Assembly (NCBI GenBank): GCA_001897295.1
Contig: MKSN01000001.1
Span: 62,001-126,000 of the forward strand
From: Candidatus Saccharibacteria bacterium 49-20
GTDB lineage: Bacteria > Patescibacteriota > Saccharimonadia > Saccharimonadales > Saccharimonadaceae
DNA length: 64,000 nt
Reading direction: 5' to 3'
The translations under genes and the position numbers were made by a program. The stretch's first letter is position 1, and the number at the start of each line of letters is the position of its first letter. The notes beneath the pieces are model-generated. The model made no database searches and was not told the DNA's origin. It saw only the letters and a list, made by a program, of their open reading frames with translations. Positions 8,906 through 16,759 of this stretch are shown in pieces.

Positions 8906-8911
8906 AAGAGA

Positions 8912-8919
8912 ATTATACT
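8912..8919. promoter_or_regulatory. overlapping divergent -10 boxes for the response regulator and histidine kinase
   Basis: On the minus strand TATAAT (8917 to 8912) is six bases from the regulator ATG. On the plus strand TATACT (8914-8919) is six bases from the kinase GTG. The two boxes share DNA, so RNA polymerase could open only one at a time, and both transcripts would begin at the start codon. Confidence 0.7.
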
Positions 8920-8925
8920 ATACCT

Positions 8926-10920
8926 GTGATTGAAGCGCTTATTGTTATTGGTGGGGTAATAGGAGTTGCGGCGGTGGGGCTCTTTGTCTCGGGACGTATG
9001 ACGAAGTGGTGGTCGAGTGCACTCTATGCACTTATTACGGCATCGCTGGCTCTTTTAATGGTGTCTGGATTTTACGCAACCACCGATGCTTCGGCGATCG
9101 CCATCTTGTGGTATGCACGCCTTAGTGCTGCGTCGGTGCTGGTTGCGCTGGCGAGTTTTTATTTCTTAGTGCAGCAGCTTGCAACATCTACTGAAACAGA
9201 TATTTCAACGAAAGCAATTAATTACGGTGTATTTTGGTCGGGATTGGTTCTGCTGGTGCTCTCATTTACCCCTGCCGTCTTTCCAGTCGCGTACGCGATT
9301 CCGGGGTCAGATTATTTCGTAGATGCTTCATGGGGCGCAACCCTTTACTTACTCTATGTAGTGATCGTTTCTGTATTGATTGGGTATCGACTTGTAGAAA
9401 CAATTCGTGATATCTATCGACGTCGTTTTGGCGTGCTGGATGTACGCTTTGTCGTGGTTCGCACAATGTCCTACATATTAACGCTCATATGGGTTGCATT
9501 AATATTCTGTCTGGCTGCATTTGCCCTTTCGTATGTGTTTGCTCGAGATCAAGTTGCTGATTCGGGCGCATTGTTTGGCCCGATTGCGATTGCCTCAGCC
9601 TTAACCGCAGCGCTCGTACTTCAACCATTGAAGCGATTCTTTAATCGCTTTACAGATAAGCTTCTTTATACTGATAACTATTCATTGAATCAGTTTACCG
9701 TCCAGGTAAGCCAAACACTTAATTCAACCAATGACCTTCGCCTTCTTCTAGAGCGAACTTCGCAACTAATTGCCGGTACGGTTCGTGCCAGCCAGGCGTT
9801 TTTCTTTGTGAATCTTCTTGAAGAGGGGCACTACATGAGCGCGGGTACCGAGCGCCACTCGCGAGTCACCCTTTCGGAATTTGAAGGTATCCACGTCTAT
9901 GCGGGGCACAATGCACCTGCCGTGATTTCGCAGTTCGATAAAGCACACCCACTACACCGCATGATGGTGAGCCACCGTCTAGGACTTGTCATGCCGCTTC
10001 ATAAGGGCGACACGATGATAGGGTATCTGTGCCTTGGGCAGCCGAGGGGATTTGGCTATACCAACCGCGACCTTCACGCACTTAAAAGTATCGCCGACGA
10101 GCTTACGATTGCTATCCAGAATGCGCTTTCTGTCGAAGAGGTTCGTAAGCTAAATGGCAGCCTTGAGCAACGTGTCAGTTCAGCCACACATGAACTTCGC
10201 ACCAGTAACGCACAGCTACAGCGTCTCGACGAGGCGAAGGACGAATTTATTAGCATGGCCAGTCACCAGCTCCGCACGCCACTTACAAGTATCAAGGGGT
10301 ACTTGAGTATGCTGATTGATGGCGACGTGGGGAGCGTCACAAAAGAACAAAAGCACATGTTGAATGAGGCGTTTGTAAGTAGTGAGCGCATGGTTCGTCT
10401 TATTGGCGATTTCTTGAACGTTTCAAGGCTGCAGACGGGTAAGTTTGTGATTGAAAAGCACCCTGTTGATTTGGCGCTATTGGTGCAACGCGAGGTCGAG
10501 GGGTTGGCGCAAAATGCAGCCGGCCGAGGTATGTCATTTGTCTACAAAAAACCTAAGGGCATTCCAATGTTAAATCTTGATGAAAATAAGATTCAACAGG
10601 TGGTGATGAACTTTGCTGATAACGCGATCTATTATTCGAAGGAAAAATCTAAAATCACCGTTTCACTTAAGAAAGTGGGTGAGTTTGTTGAATTTAAAGT
10701 GACCGATACGGGTATCGGGGTGCCAAAAAGCGAGCAGGCAAATCTATTCAATAAGTTCTTCCGTGCGACAAACGCCAGGCGAGCGCGACCAGATGGTACT
10801 GGCGTCGGGCTTTTCCTTGCGAAAAAAGTGGTCGACGATCACGACGGTTCGATTATCTTCGAATCCAAAGAGGGCAGGGGAAGCACATTTGGCTTCCGAC
10901 TTCCGATCCCAAGAGACTAG
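8926..10920 (+). CDS. membrane sensor histidine kinase
   Basis: This 664-residue kinase has an N-terminal membrane sensor with about seven hydrophobic segments (residues 1-235) and a GAF-like cytoplasmic domain (about 255-400). A coiled linker (405-440) leads to a HisKA domain with phosphoacceptor H447 in SMASHQLRTPLTS. The ATPase domain has the N-box NFADNA (562-567), a G1 box DTGIGVP (594-600) and a G2 box GTGVGLFLAK (624-633). No receiver is fused, so the divergent CheY-like protein at 8537 is the natural partner. The start is a GTG, chosen because TATACT ends six bases before it. The signal sensed is unknown. Confidence 0.93.
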   Translation: MIEALIVIGGVIGVAAVGLFVSGRMTKWWSSALYALITASLALLMVSGFYATTDASAIAILWYARLSAASVLVALASFYFLVQQLATSTETDISTKAINYGVFWSGLVLLVLSFTPAVFPVAYAIPGSDYFVDASWGATLYLLYVVIVSVLIGYRLVETIRDIYRRRFGVLDVRFVVVRTMSYILTLIWVALIFCLAAFALSYVFARDQVADSGALFGPIAIASALTAALVLQPLKRFFNRFTDKLLYTDNYSLNQFTVQVSQTLNSTNDLRLLLERTSQLIAGTVRASQAFFFVNLLEEGHYMSAGTERHSRVTLSEFEGIHVYAGHNAPAVISQFDKAHPLHRMMVSHRLGLVMPLHKGDTMIGYLCLGQPRGFGYTNRDLHALKSIADELTIAIQNALSVEEVRKLNGSLEQRVSSATHELRTSNAQLQRLDEAKDEFISMASHQLRTPLTSIKGYLSMLIDGDVGSVTKEQKHMLNEAFVSSERMVRLIGDFLNVSRLQTGKFVIEKHPVDLALLVQREVEGLAQNAAGRGMSFVYKKPKGIPMLNLDENKIQQVVMNFADNAIYYSKEKSKITVSLKKVGEFVEFKVTDTGIGVPKSEQANLFNKFFRATNARRARPDGTGVGLFLAKKVVDDHDGSIIFESKEGRGSTFGFRLPIPRD

Positions 10921-10923
10921 GCG

Positions 10924-11145
10924 CTATTGGTTTGCGATACGTACGAGCTCAAAAATGAGCCACGTAATACCCACCACAATCGCAGCGGTAATAAGGACCG
11001 GCTTTAAAATGCGCTTGCGCTCAAACCACCATTGACCAAATTTAGATCGGTTGGCTGCGCTAATACGGGTAACTGCGGGTTTTGTCATCGCAGCGTCAAC
11101 GCCGCGGTACTGCTTATTTCGTTTCTTCTTTACTTTATTCGCCAT
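10924..11145 (-). CDS. small single-TM basic protein
   Basis: This 73-residue protein has a lysine/arginine-rich N-terminus (KVKKKRNKQYRG) and one transmembrane helix near residues 48-68. I do not recognise a family. The start is the ATG ten bases after a TATACT box at 11161-11156 on the minus strand; an ATG further upstream would lie within two bases of that box. It is convergent with the histidine kinase, three bases from its stop. Confidence 0.6.
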   Translation of the reverse strand: MANKVKKKRNKQYRGVDAAMTKPAVTRISAANRSKFGQWWFERKRILKPVLITAAIVVGITWLIFELVRIANQ

Positions 11146-11166
11146 AACTATCATTAGTATACCAAA

Positions 11167-11192
11167 AACCCCGCTCATTGAAGAACGGGGTT
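11167..11192 (-). terminator. terminator of the LPKTG protein gene
   Basis: Read on the minus strand, AACCCCG (11192-11186) pairs with CGGGGTT (11173-11167) around a 12-base loop and is followed by TTTTGG. It separates the LPKTG gene from the promoter of the next minus-strand gene. Confidence 0.75.
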
Positions 11193-11261
11193 GATGGCTT
11201 TGAAGCCGGACTGCTTCGGCCTTACTGCGAAGAGTAAGGGAGATGAGCGGTCAGACTCGAA

Positions 11262-13019
11262 TTATTGGTTAAGTGCGCGACGGCTGGCTACATAGTATGC
11301 AGCGCTTGCAATCAGGGCACCAAGACCAACGATGGCAGCAATGTTCTCACCCATACCAGTCTTTGGAAGTTCTGGTGGGGTTACTGGGGTTTCTTCACAC
11401 TTACTAAAATCTTTTGAGTATTTAGTGTCGTTGAAGTCACTTTCGTTAATAGTAACGATTTGCTTAGTCGTAAGGTCACACACCTTAATGGTAGCAGGTG
11501 GCGTTTCCTTACAGTCAGCAAGGTTCTTTGAGTACTTGTTTGCATCGAATTGTGATTCCTTAATGGTTACAATCTTCTTGGTCGCAAGTTCACAAACCTT
11601 GATGTCCTTGTCTTCTTTCTTTACTTCGAACTTACCCTTACATGCATCGCTTGTAGCTGTCTTGTCTTGGCCGTTCACAGTGAAGGTAACGGTAGCTTGA
11701 ACAGTATACTTGCCTGCGGTAGCTTGGGTGTAGTTGAGGGTTGTGCTTGTTGAGGTCTTAGTATCAACAGTTGCACCAGCTTCGTTCTTGATAACGTAAG
11801 TTACGCTCTTGAACGTTGCGTTTTCAGCGGTGTAGCTAGTAGTGAACTTGAAGTTAGTACGGTCAACTTGGGTGATGCCGAGTGACTTACATACGTACTT
11901 CGCAACTGGTGGCTTACATTCCTTCTTTACAGTAACGTCAGCAGTGTCGCTCTTGTTACCGTTGTCGGTCTGAATTTCAGCCTTGTTAGTGAGCTTGTTG
12001 TCACCACATGCTGGGAGCTTGTCGTTGTCAGCAACCTTTGCAGTGAACTTTACATATGCAGCTGCGCCAGGGGCGTAGTTACCGATATTAACACCACTAG
12101 TAGTTACCTTGTCGCTTGCAGCGTCGAGATGCATACCGTTAGGGTTGGTTGAGTTTGCAACGTAAGTAGTGCTTGGAACGTAGCTAATTCCTTGTGGAAG
12201 TGTGTCCTTAAGCATTACGTTATCTTGGTTGGTTGTACCGGTGTTCTTGTAAGTCACGAGGTATTCAACCTTGTCGCCAGGGTTGGTTGCAACAGTCTCT
12301 GACCATGCAGTAGTACCTTCTTTGCGAACTTGCTTAGAAACGGTGAAGTTAGGTTGGTTTACTTTAATCTTGAAGATTACGTAACCAGCGTACTCGTTAC
12401 ACCCAGGCACGACGCCGTTAAGGCTGTCGAAACCAAGCTTTGCACCAGTGGTAAAGACGCTATCTGGAAGAGTTGCGCCATTTACTGCACCGTTGCTTGT
12501 TACCTTTGCTGAACCTGCAACAAAGCTAAGGTCCATACCGCCAGTGGTGCTGTTGGTAAGGCTTGCAGTGTCGTAGACTTCGCCAGGATTTGCGTTTGAA
12601 GCGGTAATGAAACCAGCGATGTCGGTTTTGCTATTCGCACCAACAGTTGCTGACATTTGCATGCGAAGCATGGTGTTTTGTGCGATACCAGCGCCGCTTG
12701 CGTTAAGGCCACTTGATGCGTTGTTGTGGTAGTACACCATCACATCGTAGGTCTTGCCAGCCTGTAGGTTGGCATTGTCAGTGTAGTTACCTACACCAGA
12801 TTCACGAACGCGCACAAAGTTGCGCTCGTCACCAACACTTCCGTTGTCGGTAATTGAGTTGAACGTTACGTATGGCGCAGGATGTGCCATCGTAAAGGTC
12901 GGACGGTCCGGACCCCAAGCAAATACGGCTGCTGGAACGATGATTGCGGCTGCAAGCATTGTAACACCGGCGGTAAAGCGCTTAGGAGCACGGCGAATGA
13001 GGGACATAAGTTTACTCAT
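11262..13019 (-). CDS. secreted surface protein with DUF11 domain and LPKTG sorting signal
   Basis: This 585-residue exported protein has a basic N-terminus and hydrophobic signal peptide (about 1-34, cleavage near VFA-W). A DUF11-type beta domain follows (about 225-365: VSKQVRKEG, NPGDKVEYLVTYKNTG, DTLPQGISYVP), then further Ig-like sequence. Two 36-residue repeats at about 476-546 each begin with IKVC and end with a C-(K/E)-E. The C-terminus is a canonical sortase signal: LPKTG at 551-555, a hydrophobic helix and a final RR. It would be anchored to the cell wall. An AAGGAG ribosome binding site precedes the ATG. No sortase gene is in the window. Confidence 0.85.
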   Translation of the reverse strand: MSKLMSLIRRAPKRFTAGVTMLAAAIIVPAAVFAWGPDRPTFTMAHPAPYVTFNSITDNGSVGDERNFVRVRESGVGNYTDNANLQAGKTYDVMVYYHNNASSGLNASGAGIAQNTMLRMQMSATVGANSKTDIAGFITASNANPGEVYDTASLTNSTTGGMDLSFVAGSAKVTSNGAVNGATLPDSVFTTGAKLGFDSLNGVVPGCNEYAGYVIFKIKVNQPNFTVSKQVRKEGTTAWSETVATNPGDKVEYLVTYKNTGTTNQDNVMLKDTLPQGISYVPSTTYVANSTNPNGMHLDAASDKVTTSGVNIGNYAPGAAAYVKFTAKVADNDKLPACGDNKLTNKAEIQTDNGNKSDTADVTVKKECKPPVAKYVCKSLGITQVDRTNFKFTTSYTAENATFKSVTYVIKNEAGATVDTKTSTSTTLNYTQATAGKYTVQATVTFTVNGQDKTATSDACKGKFEVKKEDKDIKVCELATKKIVTIKESQFDANKYSKNLADCKETPPATIKVCDLTTKQIVTINESDFNDTKYSKDFSKCEETPVTPPELPKTGMGENIAAIVGLGALIASAAYYVASRRALNQ

Positions 13020-13051
13020 ATCTTTACTCCTTTTCTTGATCTATCTCGCAG

Positions 13052-13127
13052 AAGTCAGATCAAAGTTAATAATTGGATTGAACATTGTTGCCGGGTTGTT
13101 AACGGTTTTCAAGTCAGATCATTACAG
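13052..13127. repeat. direct repeats of AAGTCAGATCA before the LPKTG gene
   Basis: AAGTCAGATCA occurs at 13052-13062 and again at 13111-13121, in the promoter/leader region of the minus-strand surface protein. The second copy is part of a longer sequence (13111-13127) that is found inverted at 15448-15464. These may be operator sites or ends of an inserted unit. Confidence 0.6.
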
Positions 13128-13131
13128 GGCA
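13111..13131 (+). repeat. left copy of an inverted repeat around the GC-rich cassette
   Basis: AAGTCAGATCATTACAG at 13111-13127, then a mismatch and GCA, matches the reverse complement of 15444-15464. GTTAAC lies beside both copies (13098-13103 and 15465-15470). The interval holds the GC-rich lipoprotein and membrane-protein genes. Confidence 0.6.
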
Positions 13132-13160
13132 CATAATATGTGGTCTAAAGGGTTGCTCCA

Positions 13161-13222
13161 CGAGGAGCTAGACTCAATCGAGCGAGTTCAAAATGAACTC
13201 AAGCAGGGAATCTAACTCCTCG
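13161..13222. other. large imperfect hairpin at the edge of the GC-rich island
   Basis: CGAGGAGCTAGA at 13161-13172 pairs with TCTAACTCCTCG at 13211-13222 with one mismatch. An inner perfect stem, GAGTTCA (13184-13190) with TGAACTC (13194-13200), closes on AAA. There is no T-run on either side, so this is not a standard terminator. It sits where the base composition changes from normal to GC-rich. Confidence 0.5.
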
Positions 13223-13243
13223 GGTTTGCGAAGGAAAGGTCGG

Positions 13244-13277
13244 GAGCGGGCGGGGACGGTGAGGTCCCCGCCCGCTC
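13244..13277 (-). terminator. GC-rich terminator of the lipoprotein cassette
   Basis: GAGCGGGCGGGGAC at 13244-13257 and GTCCCCGCCCGCTC at 13264-13277 form a perfect 14-bp stem with a 6-base loop, just after the lipoprotein stop on the minus strand. The T-run is poor (CCTTTCCTT), as in terminators of high-GC bacteria. Confidence 0.75.
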
Positions 13278-13294
13278 GAATCGAATACGAAGGG

Positions 13295-14728
13295 TCAGCC
13301 CCCGAAGGGGTTGCCCGGGTCGCCCGTGTTGCGCGGTGCTTCCGTCTGACTCGGCGACGGGCTCGGGTTGACCGAGCCGGTGCCGGTGTCACCCGTAGCC
13401 GGTGCCGTGGTTTCCCGCGGTGCCGGTGTGGTTGCACCCGGAGCCTGCGATCCCGAAGAGGGAACGTGGGTCTCCGGCTGGACCGGTGCCGGGGTGGCGG
13501 GAGCGGCGGGGCGCGGCAGCAGGGGGCCGGAGCCTTCCTGAGTCACACCATCGGGCTCGTCGACACTGTCGGCGTCGTCCTTGGCGCAGTCGTACACGCA
13601 GGGCGTCGGGTTGCAGTTCACCGTGCAGGTGGGGGTACCACCGCAGTTCTCGGTGCACTCCGGCGTCGTCGGCGTGTCGGGCGTCGAAGGCGTGGTGGGG
13701 GGCGCGCCGCAGTCGAATCCTGCGATGCGCTGGTCCCCCTTGTTCACGTCTCCGCCGACTCCGACGTTGATGCCGAACGGCTTGACCCAGCAGCCCGTCT
13801 CACCCTTGTGGGTGACACGGAACACCAGGAAGTCCCCCGTGTACTGATTGGGGTTCTCGACGATGGGGCGAACATTCGCCTCGGTCGAGGCCACCGTTTC
13901 CGCGTGATAGTTCCACGCGGTCGTGAGGCCGTTCTCAACCTTGACGTGGAAGATGGTCATGAATCCGGCCAGGCCGGTCATGGTCTTCGTCGCGTCCTCG
14001 TACGAGATCGCCTGGGAGAGGACCTTGTCGGCCCACTCCTTCGGCGTGACTCCCTGGAACTGCTCGAACAGAGCGGCGTTGAGCTCCACCAGTTCCGGCT
14101 GGTGCTTCACCAGTGCCACGCCCACCATCGCCGCCTGTTCGGGCTGCGTGCAGATGGACGCGTTGACGCGGTCGCGAGTCGCCGGCAGAGCCGGGATGTT
14201 GACCGAGTTACTGGTGTTGCGGGCCGTGGTCTTGCCGGCGTCGACCTCGTTGGTGATGTAGGTCAGCATGACCTTATCTCCAACGGTCGGGAGGCCGAAC
14301 TCCGTCGCCAGAGCGACGCAGTCGACACCCGGGGGGTCGCCGATGAGTGCCGCGATGTCCTCGGGCACGTCACCGATCATGTCGCTGCCGGCGACGGTGG
14401 AACAGGTGGCGATCTTGGCCTGCAGGGCCTCCGCGAGCGGAGTGAGGTCCGTGAGGTCCTCGTTGCCCTGCAGCGCCGTGATGTCCGCCACCGTCTTGTT
14501 CGTGGGGTTGTCAGTCACGAGATCCAGGTTGGCCTGGAGGGTCGCCGCGAGGGCGGCGGGGTCGTCGGCTGCGGTGCAGTCGCCGATCTCGTTGACGTTG
14601 GCCACGACCATGTACTGCTTGTCGACCTGCGCGCTCCCAGTGGAGCAGGCGGTCAGAGCGGTTGCCGAAAGGCCTGCCAGGATGACCACCCCGGCGACCT
14701 TGGCGAACCAACGCGAGGTGATCCTCAT
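13295..14728 (-). CDS. putative secreted lipoprotein with proline/threonine-rich tail, GC-rich codon use
   Basis: From the ATG with an AAGGAG site this is 477 residues. A lipoprotein signal ends in the lipobox LTAC with Cys28. Residues 29-350 form a domain I do not recognise. The C-terminal part is a cysteine-containing segment (ECTENC, TCTVNC, CVYDC at about 355-395) and then a long Pro/Thr/Ser/Ala-rich, probably disordered tail. Codon third positions are almost all G or C, strikingly different from the genes on either side, which suggests transfer from a high-GC donor such as an actinobacterium. It lies 28 bases downstream of the 4-TM gene and ends in a GC-rich terminator. Function unknown; a surface or host-contact role is a guess. 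Confidence 0.75.
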   Translation of the reverse strand: MRITSRWFAKVAGVVILAGLSATALTACSTGSAQVDKQYMVVANVNEIGDCTAADDPAALAATLQANLDLVTDNPTNKTVADITALQGNEDLTDLTPLAEALQAKIATCSTVAGSDMIGDVPEDIAALIGDPPGVDCVALATEFGLPTVGDKVMLTYITNEVDAGKTTARNTSNSVNIPALPATRDRVNASICTQPEQAAMVGVALVKHQPELVELNAALFEQFQGVTPKEWADKVLSQAISYEDATKTMTGLAGFMTIFHVKVENGLTTAWNYHAETVASTEANVRPIVENPNQYTGDFLVFRVTHKGETGCWVKPFGINVGVGGDVNKGDQRIAGFDCGAPPTTPSTPDTPTTPECTENCGGTPTCTVNCNPTPCVYDCAKDDADSVDEPDGVTQEGSGPLLPRPAAPATPAPVQPETHVPSSGSQAPGATTPAPRETTAPATGDTGTGSVNPSPSPSQTEAPRNTGDPGNPFGG

Positions 14729-14756
14729 GGTGTTCTCCTTGTTTTCGGGGTGTCCG

Positions 14757-15263
14757 TTAGGCCACGGACGAGGTGTGGTGATCGGCGCGGGATGCGTCGA
14801 CCAGGGTGACCGGCGTCGATGCGACGGTCGGACGAGCGGCACGCAGGATGGCCCACGTGACGAGCGTCGTGAAGACGACAGAGACGAGCAGGATCACGAG
14901 CGAGGACATGTAGTTCTCGCCGAGGTTGACCCAGCTCAGGCCGACGATGGCAGCCGCGATCGGAATCGCGACGGTGGCGATCAGGATCACCACCTTCATG
15001 CCGGGCCGACCGCTGAAGTCGCCGTTGATCACGTAGCTCTGGCCGGCCACGAGGGCCACCAGGGCGACGATGACCAGGGCGATTCCGCCGAGGCTCGTGA
15101 GGCCGCCGAACATGTCGGCGAGGGTGTTGAAGCCGACCACGAGGTCGACCGAGCCGTCCAGGGTGTTGAACCCGAGAGCGGCGATGCCCCCGACCACGAG
15201 GGTCAGCAGGACGAGCAGCCAGACGACGATCTTCTTCTGGTGCTTCTTGGTGTATGCAATCAT
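14757..15263 (-). CDS. four-TM membrane protein, GC-rich codon use
   Basis: This 168-residue protein has four hydrophobic helices near residues 11-31, 58-75, 89-109 and 119-141, a basic N-terminus (YTKKHQKKI) and a short polar C-terminus. I do not recognise a family. The ATG at 15263 has a GGAGAAGGAG ribosome binding site. Third codon positions are nearly all G/C, like the lipoprotein gene just downstream, so the two are probably one operon acquired together. About 200 bases of structured leader separate it from the AT-rich region. Confidence 0.72.
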   Translation of the reverse strand: MIAYTKKHQKKIVVWLLVLLTLVVGGIAALGFNTLDGSVDLVVGFNTLADMFGGLTSLGGIALVIVALVALVAGQSYVINGDFSGRPGMKVVILIATVAIPIAAAIVGLSWVNLGENYMSSLVILLVSVVFTTLVTWAILRAARPTVASTPVTLVDASRADHHTSSVA

Positions 15264-15430
15264 TGGAGTGCTCCTTCTCCCCTTGGGATATGAGTGCGCG
15301 GATGCGCAGTGTTTCATGCGTTTCCGCAGCTGCATCCCTAGGGGTTCGGGAGCAGCGCGTCAATCCGTGTAAGCGAACTGGCGCGCTGCTTCCGATAGGG
15401 GCACTACAAGCGACTTTTCCTATAGCAAAT
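15264..15430 (-). promoter_or_regulatory. structured leader of the membrane protein/lipoprotein operon
   Basis: No gene is seen here. AGCAGCGCG at 15351-15359 pairs perfectly with CGCGCTGCT at 15382-15390, giving a 9-bp stem with a 22-base loop in the presumed 5' leader. On the minus strand a TTGACG, 17-base spacer, TAGGGA arrangement is a possible but weak promoter. A minus-strand TATAGG at 15424-15419 is another candidate. Confidence 0.4.
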
Positions 15431-15450
15431 CAGTGCATAGACATGCACTG
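15431..15450. repeat. perfect inverted repeat next to the cassette end
   Basis: CAGTGCAT at 15431-15438 and ATGCACTG at 15443-15450 form an 8-bp inverted repeat with a 4-base centre. It abuts the right copy of the larger inverted repeat and may be a regulator site or a small hairpin. Confidence 0.5.
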
Positions 15451-15464
15451 TAATGATCTGACTT
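15444..15464 (-). repeat. right copy of the inverted repeat around the GC-rich cassette
   Basis: CTGTAATGATCTGACTT at 15448-15464 is the exact reverse complement of 13111-13127, and the match extends imperfectly to 15444. GTTAAC follows directly. Between here and 15,780 the DNA is AT-rich and holds regulatory signals rather than genes. Confidence 0.6.
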
Positions 15465-15654
15465 GTTAACGACCTCCTCACCCTGGCGTGGTCTCTCTCA
15501 CCTCACCCGTGAATGATGTTCTTAATTTATCACAAAAGTGTCAAAATGTCAATGCTTTATACAATATATATACAAAAAGCACAAGCTCTTTACTGGGGTG
15601 GACGGCATAACACGCTACTGATAGGGGACTTAAAGGGTGATGAATGTGAGGTGG

Positions 15655-15670
15655 ACGCTACATGTAGCGT
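15655..15670. promoter_or_regulatory. 16-bp palindromic operator candidate
   Basis: ACGCTACATGTAGCGT at 15655-15670 is a perfect palindrome. Half-site-like copies of CGCTAC lie at 15613-15618 and 15689-15694. All are just upstream of the promoter of the GC-rich two-gene operon, as expected for binding of a dimeric repressor or activator. Confidence 0.6.
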
Positions 15671-15705
15671 GTCAATTTTAAGATAAGCGCTACATAAGAT
15701 AATAT

Positions 15706-15734
15706 TTGACACCTTTTGTCAAGAATGGTATAAC
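15706..15734 (+). promoter_or_regulatory. strong sigma-70-type promoter of the GC-rich two-gene operon
   Basis: TTGACA at 15706-15711, a 17-base spacer and TATAAC at 15729-15734 nearly match the consensus. The -35 box is half of an inverted repeat, TTGACA-N5-TGTCAA (15706-15722), a possible operator. The start of transcription would be near 15741, giving a leader of about 145 bases with a small hairpin (TGTGAA/TTCACA). Confidence 0.75.
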
Positions 15735-15884
15735 GAACAAATGCGAAATGTGAACTGAGATTCACAGCTACTCATCCAAGTGGGTAGTGCATACGTACAC
15801 ACACAAGAAGGCAAGGTAGAAGTGAGCGCAATCGCGACCCTTCCCACCGACCACCGGACGCACTCCACCCCTCGGGGAGCGACC

Positions 15885-16337
15885 ATGACCGCGGCCCGCG
15901 AGCCGCAGAAGAAGAGCAAGAAGCCCGGGCGCCTCGTGGTGTCCATCTCCAAGCAGACCCTCGTTCACTTCGACGAGCGCCTCGCCATCGGCAAGCCGAT
16001 GATGGTCTCCTCGACCAAGCGCCAGGAACTGCTCGACTCGCTCGCGCACGAGATCGGCCGCAAGGTCGTCTCCTCGCGGACCCGTTCGAACGCCCGGCGT
16101 TCCATCTCCTACAAGATCGCCAGCTACCTCCTCTCGGAGGGGCTGATCGAGTTCCAGGAGCTCGAGGTCGCCTCGTCCAAGCGGGGCAAGTCGAAGAAGC
16201 CGGAGACCAAGCACATGGTGCTGGTCTCGGACAAGGGCTTCGACCTCCTCGAGCACGGCAGCCGTTCGTCGCACCCGTCGGCCGGTGGCAGCCGTCGTCG
16301 GTCGCACCAGAACGAGAACGAGGAGAACGCAGCGTGA
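15885..16337 (+). CDS. unknown basic protein, possible winged-helix fold, GC-rich codon use
   Basis: This 150-residue protein has a lysine-rich N-terminus. A helical middle part carries RTRSNARRSISYKIASYLLS, followed by a strand-turn-strand-like segment (GLIEFQELEV, KHMVLVSDKGFDLLEHG) that could be a winged helix. The tail is low-complexity Arg/Ser then Asn/Glu. I do not recognise a family. A GGGGAG site precedes the chosen ATG. An in-frame GTG at 15822 with AAGG upstream is an alternative, since GC-rich codon use already begins there. It overlaps the next gene by four bases (GTGA). A DNA-binding role is only inferred. Confidence 0.65.
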   Translation: MTAAREPQKKSKKPGRLVVSISKQTLVHFDERLAIGKPMMVSSTKRQELLDSLAHEIGRKVVSSRTRSNARRSISYKIASYLLSEGLIEFQELEVASSKRGKSKKPETKHMVLVSDKGFDLLEHGSRSSHPSAGGSRRRSHQNENEENAA

Positions 16338-16705
16338 ACATGACGCTCGACACGAACACCACGTTCGAGTTCGCGACTCGGCTGTCGGACAAGCACATCC
16401 ACTTCGGTGTCGCCAACATCTCGGAAGAGCTGGCCGTGGTCCACTGGACCCGGCGTGAGCGGCCCGAGCGCGACATCGAGATGGAGGCGGGGAACGTCAT
16501 CCGGAGCCGGCACTACAACGTCGACTACCAGGTGATGCGGGACAAGCTGATGGACATCTACGGCATGACCGAGCGTGAGCTCGTGATCGCCCTGCTGACC
16601 GAGATGACGCCCGCCGCCATCAAGGTTCGCGCCGATGCACGTCAGGCCGCTGCCGAAGCCCGCAAGGCTGCCCGCGAGGCCGCCTCTGGCAAGGTCGCTG
16701 CGTAG
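16334..16705 (+). CDS. unknown small protein, second gene of the GC-rich operon
   Basis: This 123-residue protein begins at a GTG overlapping the previous stop (GTGA), with GAGGAG eight bases upstream; an ATG two codons later is an alternative. The N-terminal two thirds look mixed alpha/beta, and the last 35 residues are an alanine/arginine/lysine-rich helix (ADARQAAAEARKAAREAA). No family is recognised. Codon third positions are nearly all G/C, as in the gene before it. A perfect 12-bp terminator follows. The overlap and shared promoter imply that the two products work together. Confidence 0.65.
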   Translation: MNMTLDTNTTFEFATRLSDKHIHFGVANISEELAVVHWTRRERPERDIEMEAGNVIRSRHYNVDYQVMRDKLMDIYGMTERELVIALLTEMTPAAIKVRADARQAAAEARKAAREAASGKVAA

Positions 16706-16723
16706 AGCTCACTCCCAACCTTC

Positions 16724-16759
16724 TGCTGGGACCCGGACATTTTCGTTCGGGTCCCAGCA
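16724..16759 (+). terminator. terminator of the GC-rich two-gene operon
   Basis: TGCTGGGACCCG at 16724-16735 pairs perfectly with CGGGTCCCAGCA at 16748-16759 around a 12-base loop. There is no long T-run, as in the other GC-rich terminator at 13244. Confidence 0.75.

Noticed and set aside
13193-14809. 538-codon plus-strand open frame
   Set aside because: It is an arginine-rich shadow of the lipoprotein gene. The minus frame has a ribosome site, lipobox, GC-rich third positions and a terminator.
15768-16513. minus-strand open frames opposite the two-gene operon
   Set aside because: They are shadows in GC-rich DNA. The plus frames have promoter, ribosome sites, start-stop overlap and terminator.
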